Below, in pieces: positions 35,494-44,191 of a DNA stretch of 64,000 nt. How positions within the stretch are numbered: the stretch's first letter is position 1; each line of letters starts with the position of its first letter. The notes under the pieces are model-generated. The model was given only the letters and a program-made list of their open reading frames with translations. It did not search any database and was not told the DNA's origin. Origin of the DNA: Bryobacterales bacterium (GTDB lineage: Bacteria > Acidobacteriota > Terriglobia > Bryobacterales > Bryobacteraceae); NCBI GenBank assembly GCA_003170295.1, contig PNAJ01000077.1, forward strand, positions 1 through 64,000, given 5' to 3'. The translations under genes were made by a program, and so were the position numbers.

Positions 35494-36263
35494 ATGAAGA
35501 AGCTGCTGCCGCTGAGTGCCGCGGGGATGATCTTGTGCCTCGTCGCGGCGAAGCTCCTGATCCACTTGTACGCCGGGCGGCATTACGGGTATTTCCGCGA
35601 CGAGTTGTATTACCTGGCGTGCAGCCGGCATTTGGATTGGGGTTACGTCGACCAGCCTCCGCTGATTGCATTGATCGCGTGGATGGTGCGGTCGGTGATT
35701 GGCGACTCGCTGGCGGCGATCCGTTTATTGCCCACCGTGGCGGGAGCTTGCGAGGTCGCGCTCACCGCTCTGATCGCGAAGGAGCTTGGCGGCAAACTGG
35801 TGGCGCAGGGCCTGGCCGCTCTGGCGACGCTGGTCGCTGGAGGAATTCTCGCTACCCAAAGCTTCTTCTCGATGAACGCATTCGAGCCGCTGTTTTGGAT
35901 GGGATGCGCGTGGGTGGTCATCCGCATTGTGAATACCGGAAACCAGAAGCTCTGGATCTGGTTCGGAGTTCTGGCGGGATTCGGCCTGGAAAACAAGCAC
36001 TCCATGCTGATCTTCGGAGCCGGCAGCCATCAGCGGGCATCAGAACTACTTTCTGTGGGGACCGCGCGGCTACACGGGCGAGAGCGTCATCGTGATGCAT
36101 GGACGGCAGGAGGAGCTCGAGGCGCAATTCGCCGAGGTTCAGAAAGTCGCGAGCGTGTATCATCCCTACTCGATGCCTTTCGAGCATTTCGACGTGTTCT
36201 ATTGCCGGGGGGCTGAAGCAGCCGCTGAGCGAGATCTGGCCGCAGTTGAAGAATTGGAATTAG
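35494..36263 (+). pseudogene. Decayed PMT_2/ArnT-like membrane glycosyltransferase (internal deletion)
   Basis: The first 175 codons encode a good N-terminus: YFRDELYYLACSRHLDWGYVDQPPL is the family's acidic loop, followed by several helices to LENKHSMLIFG. Near 36020 the frame shifts and homology jumps to the family C-terminus (SGHQNYFLWGPRGYTGE, then VYHPYSMPFEHFDVFYCRG), read in another frame. A second shift in a run of six G at about 36209 is needed to finish with LKQPLSEIWPQLKNWN and TAG at 36263. Roughly 250 internal residues are missing. The enzyme class transfers sugars from polyprenyl phosphate in the periplasm; this copy cannot work. Confidence 0.8.
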
Positions 36264-36276
36264 CGGCGTCAAGACA

Positions 36277-36321
36277 TGTCGACACGAGTGTCGACACGGC
36301 ACGCGTGGACGCGTGCGCCAC
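36277..36321 (-). repeat. Dispersed repeat, family C copy (inverted)
   Basis: TGTCGACACGAGTGTCGACA followed by CGGCACGCGTGGACGCGTGCGCC. The palindromic core and the CACGCG flank are as in the other family C copies, in reverse orientation. It lies directly downstream of the pseudogene. Confidence 0.55.
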
Positions 36322-36466
36322 GGGGGGACACTCATGGCTTCTAAACGTGACTCGCGGACAGCCCACAGATCGCCGAATCGCCGCCCTCACGGGACGGGGT
36401 TTCATTTACAAACTGTTTACGTAACATCCCCTGGCGAAGCATTCTCCCTTGAACAGGGGTGTAAAT

Positions 36467-38038
36467 ATGAAACGGTTTCATAGTCGTTGGTCAATCGTTG
36501 GGAGTGTTATTTTCATTTCGCTCGCGGCCGCCTTCGCGTTGCGGAGCCAATCGAATGAGAGAGACTCGGCACAATGGTCCGCCGCGGGTCAGGATCTTCG
36601 CAACACGCGCGCGCAGCCTAATGAACATCGCATCAACATAGGAAACATCGCTTCCCTGAAGGTCCACTGGACGTTCTCGACGGGCGGGGATGTTTCCGCA
36701 ACGCCGACGGTCGGCGAAGACGCGGTGTACTTTCCGGATTGGGCGGGGAATTTATACGCGGTCCGAAAGGATAAAGGAACGCAGATCTGGACCCACAAGA
36801 TTTCCGACTATGACAATTTCGCGGGAGCAATCTCGCGCGCGAGTCCCGCGGTTCACGGTGACGATCTGATTATCGGGGATATCGAGAGCTCCAAGGTTCA
36901 CAACGGCGCCAACGTGATGGCGATTAACCGGCACACAGGAGTGCTGCGGTGGATCACCAAAGTAGATGCGCATCAAGCAGCGATTATCACGGGGTCCGCT
37001 GTAATCGACGGCGATATCGCTTACGTGGGTGTCTCATCGAGCGAGGAAGGGCTTGCGACGGACCCGGCTTATCCGTGCTGCAGCTTCCGCGGCAGCATGG
37101 TGGCCATCAACACGAATACCGGCGTGATTGTTTGGCAGACATTCATCGTGCCTGATAATCACGGCCAAGCGGATGGCTATAGTGGAGGAGCAATCTGGCA
37201 GGCTCCGGCGATCGATACAGCGCGCGGAACACTTTTTGTGGGCACGGGTAACAACTATGAAGTGCCGGTGGCCGTTAAAAACTGCCTGGCTGGCACGGTC
37301 GGGAATGCCCAATCCAATTGTTTCGCCGCGGACGATCTTTTCGACACGGCATTGGCGCTCGATACGAAAACTGGACAAGTAAAATGGTCGCGAAGAGTGC
37401 AAGGCGTCGATGTCTGGACCGTCGCGTGTCTGCAAAATCCAAATCCTGTTTCTTGTCCCGAGCCGAACAGTCCGGACTACGATTTGGGCGGATCCGGTCC
37501 GAACCTGCTGCCGAATCTGGTCGGATTCGGGCAGAAGAGCGGAATCTACTGGGCCTTCAATCCGGACACCGGCGCAATCCTGTGGACCACTATGGTTGGT
37601 CCGGGATCCACTTTGGGCGGAATCGAATGGGGAACGGCGACCGATGGTCAGCGAATTTATGTCGCCATCACGAACAGCAAACACCTGCCTTATCCCTTAA
37701 TTAATGGACCGGCGATTACCTGGGGCGCATGGAGCGCTCTGGACGTGAAGACTGGAAAAATACTTTGGCAGACCGCGGATCCCGCCCAAGCGATCGACAT
37801 GGGATCGGTGAGCGTGGCCAACGGTGTGATGTTCGCACCGTCGTTCTCGGGGAATATGCATGCGCTGAACGGGAAGACCGGAGAGATCCTGTGGACATTT
37901 GCAAGCGGAGGCTCCGTGATAGATGGTCCGTCGATCGCGAATGGCACGGTGTACTGGGGATCGGGATACAAACGGATTTCGCCTGGAACTCCGAACAACA
38001 AGGTGTTCGCGTTTTCGATCAAAGCAGCGCAGAAGTAA
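36467..38038 (+). CDS. PQQ-type beta-propeller protein (polyvinyl-alcohol dehydrogenase-like)
   Basis: 523 residues from the Met of MKRFHSRWSIVG, with a hydrophobic signal/anchor. Blades show the repeating VYFPDWAGNLYAVRKDKGTQIW, MVAINTNTGVIVW, ALALDTKTGQVKW and ALDVKTGKILW tryptophan-docking motifs of quinoproteins. A vicinal Cys pair (YPCCSFRG, near residue 205) is suggestive of the disulfide over PQQ in alcohol dehydrogenases. No CxxCH haem motif is present, so electrons would go to a separate cytochrome. Presumed periplasmic oxidation of an alcohol; the substrate is not known. It could also be a propeller that has lost PQQ. Confidence 0.85.
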   Translation: MKRFHSRWSIVGSVIFISLAAAFALRSQSNERDSAQWSAAGQDLRNTRAQPNEHRINIGNIASLKVHWTFSTGGDVSATPTVGEDAVYFPDWAGNLYAVRKDKGTQIWTHKISDYDNFAGAISRASPAVHGDDLIIGDIESSKVHNGANVMAINRHTGVLRWITKVDAHQAAIITGSAVIDGDIAYVGVSSSEEGLATDPAYPCCSFRGSMVAINTNTGVIVWQTFIVPDNHGQADGYSGGAIWQAPAIDTARGTLFVGTGNNYEVPVAVKNCLAGTVGNAQSNCFAADDLFDTALALDTKTGQVKWSRRVQGVDVWTVACLQNPNPVSCPEPNSPDYDLGGSGPNLLPNLVGFGQKSGIYWAFNPDTGAILWTTMVGPGSTLGGIEWGTATDGQRIYVAITNSKHLPYPLINGPAITWGAWSALDVKTGKILWQTADPAQAIDMGSVSVANGVMFAPSFSGNMHALNGKTGEILWTFASGGSVIDGPSIANGTVYWGSGYKRISPGTPNNKVFAFSIKAAQK

Positions 38039-38041
38039 CCG

Positions 38042-38749
38042 TTAGTCTTCCGGGACGGTCCAGCCTTCGCCGGGGTGGAACACTTTGAAGCGCTGCCCCG
38101 GGTGGTGTCCTAGCATGTGTTCGAGGAAGGAGGGGTGCGCGGGATAGGGGACTAGCCAGGTGGCTCCGATATCGGAGGCCAGCTTGGCGGCTGCGGCGGG
38201 AGAGAAATTGGCATCGCCCAGGGGGAGCAGCGCGACGCTTACGTTGAATGGGCGCAGGCGGTCCGCTAGTCCTTCGTACGGCGCGCAACTGCCGGCGTGA
38301 TAGATGGTCCAGCGGCCGAAGCGGATGAGATATCCGAGCGAGGGATAGCCTCCGGCGGGGGTCCAGGAAAGAGATGAGGGCGCGGAATAAACGCGGCTGT
38401 AGAGATTGTCCTTGAAATACTCGATGCGCAGACCGGCGTCGGTGGTGGTCATGCGGTGGTAGGGGATCCCTGCTGCTTGCGCGGCGTCGGCGGCGCTTTT
38501 GGGGAGAATTAATTTCGCGCGTTTCGAAGAGTCGAGCATGGTGGCGATGGAAGCGTCGACCCGCCGGGCGCTGGTTGCGAGAATCATATCGGCATGGTTC
38601 ACTTCGGCTGGCGAGAGCGGCAATTCGGTGAAGCAGGGGTCGATGTAAAACGTGATGGACGCGAAACGGATGACGAATCCGGCTTGACCGAGCCACCAGA
38701 GCGAAGGGGTCGCGGTGATGGTGCGGTCAATTTCGGAGAGAAGCGTCAT
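38042..38749 (-). CDS. Degenerate metallo-beta-lactamase-fold (UlaG-like) protein
   Basis: 235 residues with the fold of UlaG-type lactonases (WLGQAGFVIRF, FYIDPCF, GYPSLGYLIRFGRWTIYHAG, ALLPLGDANF). The metal sites are gone: the HxHxDH loop reads ATSARRVDAS, the GD of the HxGD motif is GS, and the PAAH motif is SAPSS. The protein is therefore unlikely to be a zinc hydrolase. The gene overlaps the tsaC stop by four bases (ATGA) and is the last cistron of prfB-tsaC-this gene. Its conserved fold and coupling suggest a non-enzymatic role; this is inference. Confidence 0.8.
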   Translation of the reverse strand: MTLLSEIDRTITATPSLWWLGQAGFVIRFASITFYIDPCFTELPLSPAEVNHADMILATSARRVDASIATMLDSSKRAKLILPKSAADAAQAAGIPYHRMTTTDAGLRIEYFKDNLYSRVYSAPSSLSWTPAGGYPSLGYLIRFGRWTIYHAGSCAPYEGLADRLRPFNVSVALLPLGDANFSPAAAAKLASDIGATWLVPYPAHPSFLEHMLGHHPGQRFKVFHPGEGWTVPED

Positions 38750-39645
38750 TTTGAAGCCGCTCGTTTGAGGCGGTCGGCTATGGCGGCCCAGCCGGAGGTA
38801 TCGGGAGGAGCTTCGACGGCTATCCAGGGCCAGTTTTCCTCATCGAGATCGTGAAGGACGCTGTAAATGCGGCGCGCGTAGGCGATGGGATCGTCGGGCA
38901 TGCGGAGACTGCGCGCGGTGAGTCCGGAGGTATTCCACCAGACGTAGGCTCCGCGACGGTCGGGCATTTCGGACGGAGTGTTGACGATCAGCAGAGGCGT
39001 GCGGGGACTGTAATGACGCTCGTGCATACCGGGCGAGGGATGGGGGCCGGCGGGGGTTACGGCTTGCTCAATTTCTCCGAGCGCGATCATGCCAGGACGC
39101 AGCAAGGTGATCTTGCCAACGGCGATCGAGACGACTGTGGATTCGATGCCTACGAGCGTGGGTCCTCCATCGAGCACGGGGATGATGTCGCCGAACGCGG
39201 CTCGGACATGCGCGGCGGTGGTGGGCGAGAGTTCCTTGAAACGATTCGCGCTGGGCGCCGCGAGAGGGAGTCCGGCGGCCTCTATTAACTCAAGAGCCAC
39301 GGGATGGGCGGGGACGCGGACGCCAACCGTGGGCAGACCCGCGGTGACGATATCCGGGATGTGCGCGGCCTTGGGGAGAACGAGCGTCAAGGGTCCGGGC
39401 CACCAGCGCTGGGCGAGCTCCTTGGCCTCGCGCGGCCATTCGGTCACCAGAGAGCGCGCCATCGCGATCGACGATGCGTGGACGATCAGGGGGCTCGACT
39501 GCGGGCGGCCTTTGGTTTCGAAAATTTTCGCAACGGCAGAAGCGTCCAGCGCGTTGGCGCCCAGGCCGTAGACGGTTTCCGTGGGGAAGGCGACCAGGCC
39601 GCCGTCGCGGAGGATCTGCGCGGCTTCTTTAATCGAGAGGCTCAT
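38746..39645 (-). CDS. tsaC: L-threonylcarbamoyladenylate synthase (TsaC/Sua5)
   Basis: 299 residues: a YrdC-like N-terminal domain (FPTETVYGLGANALD, then KGRPQSSPLIVH, then SANRFKELSPTTAAHV, then STVV) and a C-terminal Sua5 domain after GIESTVVSI. The enzyme makes threonylcarbamoyl-AMP from threonine, bicarbonate and ATP for tRNA t6A37. The start overlaps the prfB stop by 17 bases and its stop overlaps the next gene, so three translation-related genes form one tight operon. The length with the extra domain is normal for Sua5. Confidence 0.93.
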   Translation of the reverse strand: MSLSIKEAAQILRDGGLVAFPTETVYGLGANALDASAVAKIFETKGRPQSSPLIVHASSIAMARSLVTEWPREAKELAQRWWPGPLTLVLPKAAHIPDIVTAGLPTVGVRVPAHPVALELIEAAGLPLAAPSANRFKELSPTTAAHVRAAFGDIIPVLDGGPTLVGIESTVVSIAVGKITLLRPGMIALGEIEQAVTPAGPHPSPGMHERHYSPRTPLLIVNTPSEMPDRRGAYVWWNTSGLTARSLRMPDDPIAYARRIYSVLHDLDEENWPWIAVEAPPDTSGWAAIADRLKRAASK

Positions 39646-40760
39646 CTTTATCCGAAGCGGTTTTGCCGGTCTTAATCAACACGAGATAAGCGTGGATCAG
39701 CGAGTCGAGATCGCCGTCGAGGACGCGGTCGACATCGCCCACCGCGAGTTTGGTGCGATGGTCCTTGATGAGGCGATAGGGCGCGAGCACGTAGCTGCGG
39801 ATCTGGCTGCCGAAGTTGATTTCGAGTTTGGTGTCTTCGAGCTTTCGCTCCTCGACGCGTTTCTTCGCTAATTCGTGCTCGTATAGTTTGGCGCGAAGCT
39901 GCTTCATCGCGGTGGCGCGGTTCTTGTGCTGGCTGCGCTCGCTCTGGCATTGCACGACGATGTTGGTGGGCAGATGCGTCATGCGAATCGCGGAATCGGT
40001 GCGGTTGACGTGCTGTCCTCCGGCGCCGGAGGCTCGGAAAGTATCGATGCGCAGGTCTTCGACTTTGATGTCGATCTTGATCTCGTCGTCGATCTGGGGA
40101 TAAACGAATACGCTTGCGAAAGAAGTGTGGCGGCGCGCGGCGGAATCGAAGGGAGAGATGCGGACCAGGCGATGCACGCCGACTTCGCTCTGCAAGAGGC
40201 CGTAGGCGTTCTCGCCGTTGACTTCGAAGGTGACGGACTTGATGCCCGCGCCTTCGCCTTCCAGGCGATCGGTGACGACGGTTTCGAATTTGTTGCGTTC
40301 GGCCCAGCGCAGGTACATGCGCAGTAACATTTCAGCCCAGTCCTGACTCTCAGTGCCGCCAGCGCCGGGGTGAATGGTGACGATGGCGTATCGCGCGGCG
40401 TTTTCGCCGGAGAGCAGCATCTTCGTTTCGAGGGACTCAAGATACGCGGCAAAAGATTTCATTTCGCGATCAAGGTCGGCCGAGACGTTCTCGCCTTCGC
40501 GAGCAAGCTCGAACAGCGCGTCGAGATCGCCTGCGAGCGAGGAGATTTCCTTATCCTGCGCGATCTGCTCCTCCAGGCGCTTACGGTCCTGCATGATTTT
40601 CTGGCTTTTTTCGGGCTGGTTCCAGAAGTCGGGAGCGTTGATCTGATCGTCGGTTTGAGCTAACTGCGCGCGGCGGGAGGGCGCGTCAAAGATAGCTCCG
40701 CACAGCGTCAGCCTGCTGGCGGAGCGAAACGTACTCTCTTTCGAGTTCTTCGAGGGTCAT
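39629..40760 (-). CDS. prfB: Peptide chain release factor 2, with +1 programmed frameshift
   Basis: The long second part (from 40594 down) carries GAGGQ (peptidyl-tRNA hydrolysis) and SPFD (the stop-codon reading tripeptide SPF), so it is RF2. Upstream a short frame begins at the ATG at 40760 (MTLEELEREYVSLRQQA) and ends at TAT-CTT-TGA-C (TGA 40688-40686). The sequence before it, CGGAGC, looks like an internal Shine-Dalgarno site. Slippage at CTT-TGA gives L-D-A-P and joins the main frame, as in many bacteria. RF2 thus regulates its own synthesis: low RF2 favours shifting. The product is about 377 residues. Confidence 0.93.
40684..40700 (-). promoter_or_regulatory. prfB +1 frameshift site
   Basis: The minus-strand sequence CGGAGCTATCTTTGAC contains a Shine-Dalgarno-like CGGAG followed three or so bases later by CTT-TGA-C, the classic RF2 slippery codon and poor-context UGA stop. 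The reading frame after it continues into the conserved RF2 body in the +1 frame. This is seen directly; the mechanism is known from the E. coli gene. Confidence 0.85.
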
Positions 40761-40784
40761 TCCATTTAAGTTTAGCAGGGAGTG

Positions 40785-42281
40785 TTATGGCGCCGGCGTG
40801 TTCACCGGCATGGTAAGCGAGCCGATGGCGTTGGAGCCGCGGTCGAAGACGATCAGGCGCACCTTCACTATCTGATCGGAAGGCACGCTCTTTGACAAAG
40901 CGATTCCCTCGTTGCGAGCCTTCTCGCGCTCCGCGGCGGAGTAATGCAAGTCGAAGGGCAAAACCTGGGAGCCTTCGATGCGGCCGTCGCTGAAATAGCC
41001 CACCACTGCAAGCCTGAGTTGTGCGTCGGAACGGTCGTCCACTTGGCCGAAGGCGACGTCTCCGGCTTCGATACGGACGTTCAACAGCGCCGAATACTGA
41101 TCTTTTGGATCGATCGAAAGGGTGCCGCGTAGCCCGATTTCCGCGGCATCGAACTCGGTCGAAACAACCGAGCGGATCGCCTGTTCGGACCTTTGGCCGG
41201 GTGGGAGGGCCCAGGCATAATAGCCGGTTTTGGCCTGAATATGCACTCCTTTCCGTTTACAGGTGACGCGAACCTTGTGAAATTTTCCGTCCCAGTTGTT
41301 CTCCGGGGCGTAATATCCGAGCTGATAGCTGACGCGCACATCGTTCATGGCCTGCTTGAGTGCGGCGCCGATATCCTTGCCTAAGTTAGGCCTTCCTCCG
41401 GTCACATTCGCGAACTCCGTGAGAGTCGACATGCTTTGCATGCCCATACCGGAGCCGCCGGTGGCCCCGCTTCCCCCCGAGGTTGCGCCAATAGAGTCGG
41501 GACTGCCGAGCATCACCTGCCGCACCGGATAGATCGCTACTCCGGAGCGTTCGAGCGCTTGGCTTAATTGCCGCAGTTGAGGCGTGAAATCGACAAATTC
41601 ACCTGTATCGGAGCGGACCGGACCGAGGCCGATCGGCACTCCGTCGGTCACCCAGACCACGTTTTTGCGGCCCGGAACCCTCGACAGTTCCAGGCCCAGC
41701 GCGTCCAGCGCAGCGAAGGTCAATTGAGTTCGGATGGCGACATCGACTTCGGGTGGCCTGGTGTGCAGAACGGCGCGCATGGCAGTGTCCATTCGCTGCT
41801 TGATCTGTTTGGTCCAGCGCGCCGCGTCGGGGCCTTCCTCTACGTTAGGCAGTCCGTGGACCGCGAATAACCGGCCCTCTATGGTCAGCATATAAAGGAA
41901 AAGATTGTCTGCCGTCTCTAGACCTTCGAGACAGTGAATGATTTGGTTCGCCGCATATCCGCGCGACCCGAATCCCTCGTTCATCAGGTCGAATAGAATC
42001 ACTGTGGCGTAAGGAATTGCCGCGCCTGCCCGATTTGAGAATTCGTTCGGCGCCAGTTTAGGGGTCGGCCGCAAAGTGGCGTCCTTGTGGCGAAAAAAAA
42101 CGATTTTATGTGGCTTGCCGGCGTCGGTCACCTGGAAATCATCGACGGTCAAATCGTTTACGGGTTGCTCATGACTGTCGAGGGCGACGACGTTCATGTC
42201 CAGGAGCCTCAGTTCCGGCGAATCGTCTCCACGGAGAGCCGCAAGTGCGAAGGTGAGTCCAAGTGCGATTCGGAATCTCAT
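40785..42281 (-). CDS. Exported VWFA-related acidobacterial protein
   Basis: About 498 residues from the ATG giving MRFRIALGLTFALAAL, with GGGAGG about nine bases upstream. An earlier ATG (42332) lacks support. A signal peptide is followed by a beta segment (LDMNVVALDSHEQPVNDLTVDDFQVTDAG) and a VWFA-like Rossmann domain (VILFDLMNEGFGSRGYAANQI, KNVVWVTDGV, GVAIYPVRQV) of the kind catalogued as TIGR03436. A Gly/Ser/Met-rich loop splits the domain near 290. The MIDAS DxSxS is DLMNE, so metal binding is not assured. Likely periplasmic; role unknown. Confidence 0.85.
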   Translation of the reverse strand: MRFRIALGLTFALAALRGDDSPELRLLDMNVVALDSHEQPVNDLTVDDFQVTDAGKPHKIVFFRHKDATLRPTPKLAPNEFSNRAGAAIPYATVILFDLMNEGFGSRGYAANQIIHCLEGLETADNLFLYMLTIEGRLFAVHGLPNVEEGPDAARWTKQIKQRMDTAMRAVLHTRPPEVDVAIRTQLTFAALDALGLELSRVPGRKNVVWVTDGVPIGLGPVRSDTGEFVDFTPQLRQLSQALERSGVAIYPVRQVMLGSPDSIGATSGGSGATGGSGMGMQSMSTLTEFANVTGGRPNLGKDIGAALKQAMNDVRVSYQLGYYAPENNWDGKFHKVRVTCKRKGVHIQAKTGYYAWALPPGQRSEQAIRSVVSTEFDAAEIGLRGTLSIDPKDQYSALLNVRIEAGDVAFGQVDDRSDAQLRLAVVGYFSDGRIEGSQVLPFDLHYSAAEREKARNEGIALSKSVPSDQIVKVRLIVFDRGSNAIGSLTMPVNTPAP

Positions 42282-42393
42282 CACGAATTCCCTCCCTGAA
42301 GGCGGTGGACTGACGTCATCCATCATAGACAAACCAGACGCAGGATAGTCGCGAGATTATCCGCAGTCTGCTCTTGTGGAATCATAAGAGGCA

Positions 42394-43530
42394 ATGCGTC
42401 GCGTGCCGGTTTATGTTTGGGTCGTCGTTCTGGCGTTCAGCCTGGTGTGGATTTCGTTGGGCTCGCTGATTACGCCGGGGGCGAAGTCGCAGGATTTTCT
42501 TAACATCTATACGGGCGCGTCGCTGGCGCTCGATGGGAAATTTACGACGATGCACGATGTCGATGTGCAGCTTCAGCGCGAAAAGAAATTTCTGCCGTCC
42601 ATCGAGGAGCTGCGGCCGTTTGTGCGGCCTTCGTTTTATGCCTTGCTGCTGGCGCCGCTTGCGTTGATTCCGTTTGCCGCTGCGTTTTGGGTGTGGATTG
42701 GGGCTCAGAGCGCGTTGCTGATCGGATGCTGGGCTTGGGGCTTCAGGCGTTTTGGGCGGGACGCACTAGTGTTCGCGGCGTTCTCCCTGCCGGGGCCGCT
42801 GGGGGTCGCGAGCGGCCAGGATTGCGTGATGCTGCTGGCGCTGTTCGTCATTGCCTTCGAATTGACGGATCGGGGCAAGCCCGCGGCGGGCGGAGCGGTG
42901 CTCGCGCTGATGCTGATCAAATTCCACTTGATTTTGTTGTGGCCTGTGGCGCTGCTGTTGCAGAGGCGCTGGAGAATGCTTGCCGGATTTTGCGCGGCGG
43001 CGCTAACGGAAGCTTGTGTTTCGCTCGCGCTCGGCGGGATGCAAGGGGCGCGGACTTATGTGGCGCTGCTGCGGAATAAAAGTCTCGACCGTTTGTCGCC
43101 GTCGAAAGAGCTCATGATTTGCTTTCAGGGATTGACGGAGAATCTCGGGATTCAGTCTACAGTGGGGACCGTGGTGGTGGTTGTTGCGATCCTGGCGGTC
43201 TTCGTTTTCGCGGTGTATAAGGCTCCGCTTTGGAAAATGTTCGCGGTGACGGCGGTCGCGTCGCTGCTGGTTGCGCCGCACGTTTATGGGTACGATGCGA
43301 CACTGCTCCTGCTGCCGTTCTTATTGACGATTTTCAACTCGCAGCAACCTGCGTCGAAAATCGCGGCGACATTGCTCTGCACGCCGCTGCCATTCGGATT
43401 CGCGCTGGCGGGGAAGCCGTTTGCGATCGTATCGTCGGCTTCGCTGGTGATTTTTCTGGTGTTATTGCTGTACGAGAGCTACGCGAAACATAGCGAAGAG
43501 CCGCCTGAAATGCGGCTGCCGGCTGTATAG
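42394..43530 (+). CDS. GT87-like (DUF2029) membrane glycosyltransferase
   Basis: 378 residues with about ten hydrophobic helices and the early acidic motif SQDFLNIYTGA of the GT87/ArnT-like GT-C superfamily. Members use polyprenyl-phosphate sugars to glycosylate cell-surface lipids or glycans. Helix pattern and length match. The last dozen residues (SEEPPEMRLPAV) are encoded by a family A repeat at 43494-43543, which also provides the stop codon. So the natural C-terminus has been replaced by repeat-derived sequence. Divergent from the VWFA gene. Confidence 0.8.
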   Translation: MRRVPVYVWVVVLAFSLVWISLGSLITPGAKSQDFLNIYTGASLALDGKFTTMHDVDVQLQREKKFLPSIEELRPFVRPSFYALLLAPLALIPFAAAFWVWIGAQSALLIGCWAWGFRRFGRDALVFAAFSLPGPLGVASGQDCVMLLALFVIAFELTDRGKPAAGGAVLALMLIKFHLILLWPVALLLQRRWRMLAGFCAAALTEACVSLALGGMQGARTYVALLRNKSLDRLSPSKELMICFQGLTENLGIQSTVGTVVVVVAILAVFVFAVYKAPLWKMFAVTAVASLLVAPHVYGYDATLLLLPFLLTIFNSQQPASKIAATLLCTPLPFGFALAGKPFAIVSSASLVIFLVLLLYESYAKHSEEPPEMRLPAV

Positions 43531-43543
43531 CCCGCCCCACAAG
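43494..43543 (+). repeat. Dispersed repeat, family A copy at the 3' end of the GT87-like gene
   Basis: GAAGAGCCGCCTGAAATGCG followed by GCTGCCGGCTG and CCCGCCCCACAAG matches the family A consensus at the left and right ends, with the inner GCCAA..TTGG region degraded. It encodes the final residues and the TAG of the GT87-like gene. Confidence 0.6.
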
Positions 43544-43564
43544 ACACGCAGTCCGTGGTGTTTT

Positions 43565-44161
43565 CTACAACTCCAGCAGGTAGCCTTGTTTCCCGACGTT
43601 TTGAGCGCGTGTCGAGCCCATCTGGATCACGACGCCTTCGGCCTCGTGAATGTGGCCGCAGAAAAAGTACTCGGGCTGATTCGCTGCGATAAACTCGCGG
43701 ACGGCGAGGCTGCCGGCGTGGAGTCCTTCTTTGATACGGTCGAGCGCGGTATTGAGCGGAGGGCAGTGGCATATCAGAACCAACGGTTTCAGATTCGCGA
43801 ATTTCTTGAGACGCTCGGCAATTTCGTCTTCCGAATATTCGCCGGGAGTCGCGAAAGGCGTCGGGCTGGAGTAGCCGAGTCCGGCGACGTGGGTGGAACC
43901 GATCCGCATGATCTGCTCGTGGAAATTCACGAAGCCGAAATGGGCGCAGAGAGCCTTTATATCTTGAGCCGATTCGTGGTTGCCGGGCAGCACATACGTC
44001 TTGTCCGCGCGGCGCTTCATGACCTCGCCCATTTTGTCGAGACCGCGGGCCCAGTTGACCAAGTCGCCGGCAGCGAAATAATAGTCGGCTTCGATATCCA
44101 TTAGTTTTTCGAGGGCTTTGACGTCGTTATGGAGGTCGGAAAAGATGAGTGCGCGAGGCAT
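43565..44161 (-). CDS. Calcineurin-like metallophosphoesterase
   Basis: 198 residues with the full metallophosphatase set: FSDLHND near 7-13, AAGDLVNW, PGNHES, ICHCPP and CGHIHEAEG. These ligands bind two metals and hydrolyse phosphoesters. The small size resembles YfcE/MJ0936-type phosphodiesterases. The gene is divergent from kgd, with 30 bases between starts. Substrate unknown. Confidence 0.9.
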   Translation of the reverse strand: MPRALIFSDLHNDVKALEKLMDIEADYYFAAGDLVNWARGLDKMGEVMKRRADKTYVLPGNHESAQDIKALCAHFGFVNFHEQIMRIGSTHVAGLGYSSPTPFATPGEYSEDEIAERLKKFANLKPLVLICHCPPLNTALDRIKEGLHAGSLAVREFIAANQPEYFFCGHIHEAEGVVIQMGSTRAQNVGKQGYLLEL

Positions 44162-44191
44162 CAGTTATCATGATAAGAGAAGTCCATTCGC

